From: Anaerolineaceae bacterium UBA700 | Lineage (GTDB): Bacteria > Chloroflexota > Anaerolineae > Anaerolineales > Anaerolineaceae | Assembly: GCA_002298885.1 (NCBI GenBank) | Contig: DBMK01000307.1 | Location: 1-5,477 of the forward strand | Length of the DNA stretch: 5,477 bases | Direction of reading: 5' to 3' | Shown here: positions 5,158 through 5,477 of the stretch, one piece after another | Layout of the letters: the number at the start of each line of letters is the position of its first letter | Position numbering within the stretch: the stretch's first letter is position 1 | Notes under the pieces: generated by a model | Told to the model about the DNA's origin: nothing | The model's database searches: none | The model's input: the letters and a program-made list of their open reading frames with translations, nothing else | Made by a program: the position numbers and the translations under genes

Positions 5158-5188
5158 GCCCCTTCTCTCCGGAGAAGGGGCCTTTGTT
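5158..5188 (+). terminator. Hairpin between the two pilin genes, possible partial terminator
   Basis: GCCCCTTCTC (5158-5167) pairs perfectly with GAGAAGGGGC (5172-5181) around TCCG. That makes a stable cUNCGg tetraloop hairpin, followed by CTTTGTT. The T-tract is short and interrupted, so termination is probably incomplete. It would let the first pilin be made in excess over the second and protect the upstream mRNA from 3' decay. Confidence 0.65.
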
Positions 5189-5262
5189 AAATCGCACGGA
5201 AATTGCAACGAAGGGAATTAAGCAACGGAGGGAAGGCACTAAGGAGGATGTCTTTAACGGAA

Positions 5263-5270
5263 GGGAGGTG
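5263..5270 (+). promoter_or_regulatory. Ribosome binding site of the second pilin gene
   Basis: GGGAGGTG ends 7 nt before the GTG at 5278, the same spacing as in the first copy. It is one of three purine-rich Shine-Dalgarno-like words in a row (near 5227-5236, 5241-5247 and here); only this one has proper spacing. The next codon (5281) is also GTG, giving an alternative start one residue shorter. Confidence 0.75.
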
Positions 5271-5277
5271 AACACGA

Positions 5278-5424
5278 GTGGTGTTTACAAATAGGGAAAA
5301 GGGTCAGGGCTTTGTTGAATATGCATTAATCTTGATAATTGTTGCTCTTCTCGTAATCGCCATGTTAGCCCTGATCGGACCGCAAGTCGGCCGGATGTTC
5401 AGTAACGTAGTGCCAAACATGTGA
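5278..5424 (+). CDS. Flp/Fap-type (type IVb) pilin precursor, second copy with GTG start
   Basis: The 48-residue product MVFTNREKG|QGFVEY... has the same layout as the first copy: a 9-residue basic/polar leader, processing after G9, E14 and Y15 at +5/+6, a hydrophobic helix at about 16-33 and the tail GPQVGRMFSNVVPNM. The leader, the EKGQG-VEYALIL block and the FSNVV tail are the best conserved parts against copy one, and changes concentrate in the hydrophobic core and the extreme C-terminus. The GTG start is chosen by alignment with copy one and by the ribosome binding site. The rarer start codon, and the hairpin in front, suggest lower output than copy one, perhaps as a minor pilin (inference). 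It appears to be a tandem duplicate in the same transcription unit, 157 nt downstream. Confidence 0.9.
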   Translation: MVFTNREKGQGFVEYALILIIVALLVIAMLALIGPQVGRMFSNVVPNM

Positions 5425-5425
5425 C

Positions 5426-5456
5426 GCCAGCGACCGCCATCCAGGCGGTCGCTGGC
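5426..5456 (+). terminator. Strong GC hairpin directly after the second pilin gene
   Basis: GCCAGCGACCGCC (5426-5438) pairs perfectly with GGCGGTCGCTGGC (5444-5456) over 13 bp with a 5-nt loop, beginning 2 nt after the TGA. It is followed by AGTTAAAAGG, with no T-tract, so it is not a standard intrinsic terminator. It may be a 3' stability or processing hairpin that protects the pilin mRNA, or a terminator using another mechanism. AAAAGGAAG near 5461-5469 could begin the ribosome binding region of a further gene beyond the window. Confidence 0.5.
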
Positions 5457-5477
5457 AGTTAAAAGGAAGCTACTGGA

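Noticed and set aside
5248..5271. Seven-codon leader ORF (MSLTEGR) just before the second pilin
   Set aside because: The AAGGAGG touches the ATG with no spacing, and the peptide shows no attenuation signature such as codon runs. It is probably a by-product of purine-rich sequence.

Overview
The window looks like chromosomal DNA from a Chloroflexota (Anaerolineae-like) bacterium. That placement is an inference. It rests on the long ATP-grasp protein with its GPGRWGS and GTHFFQDL C-terminal motifs, on a GTAGGGGCGAAGC-type inverted repeat that I recall from Chloroflexi and cyanobacterial genomes, and on tandem 48-residue Flp pilins. No rRNA, tRNA, CRISPR array or transposase gene is visible.

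Left (1-926): a terminator hairpin ends an upstream plus-strand unit. It is followed by a probable promoter and an AT-rich gene (107-691) for a small protein with two predicted membrane segments and four extracytoplasmic cysteines, function unknown. Short palindromes sit near its promoter, at its start codon and at its stop codon. A perfect 23-bp inverted repeat with a 28-nt loop (722-795) lies between this gene and the convergent operon.

Middle (927-4499, minus strand): a two-gene operon, read right to left. dnaN (sliding clamp, 374 aa) comes first, with a good promoter and Shine-Dalgarno site. It overlaps by one base (TAATG) a 788-aa protein with a PPDK_N-type ATP-grasp nucleotide-binding domain. 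That protein lacks the phospho-histidine and PEP/pyruvate domains of true dikinases. Its 3' end carries a degenerate in-frame duplication of 72-nt period, which places the stop codon between two copies of a YLA-NK-KG segment.

Right (4418-5477): a 556-nt spacer without a convincing gene separates dnaN from two divergently oriented tandem pilin genes on the plus strand (4974-5120 and 5278-5424). Both encode 48-residue Flp/Fap type IVb prepilins with a canonical G|xxxxEY processing site. They are about 60% identical, have strong Shine-Dalgarno sites, and are separated by a hairpin that could act as a partial terminator. The spacer holds a consensus -10 element for the pilins, two stem-loops and a triple GTCAG repeat with near-helical spacing. 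The pilins would be the structural subunits of a Tad-type pilus whose machinery lies outside the window.

I see no complete new defence or mobile system. The least explained item is the ATP-grasp protein translationally coupled to the replication clamp.
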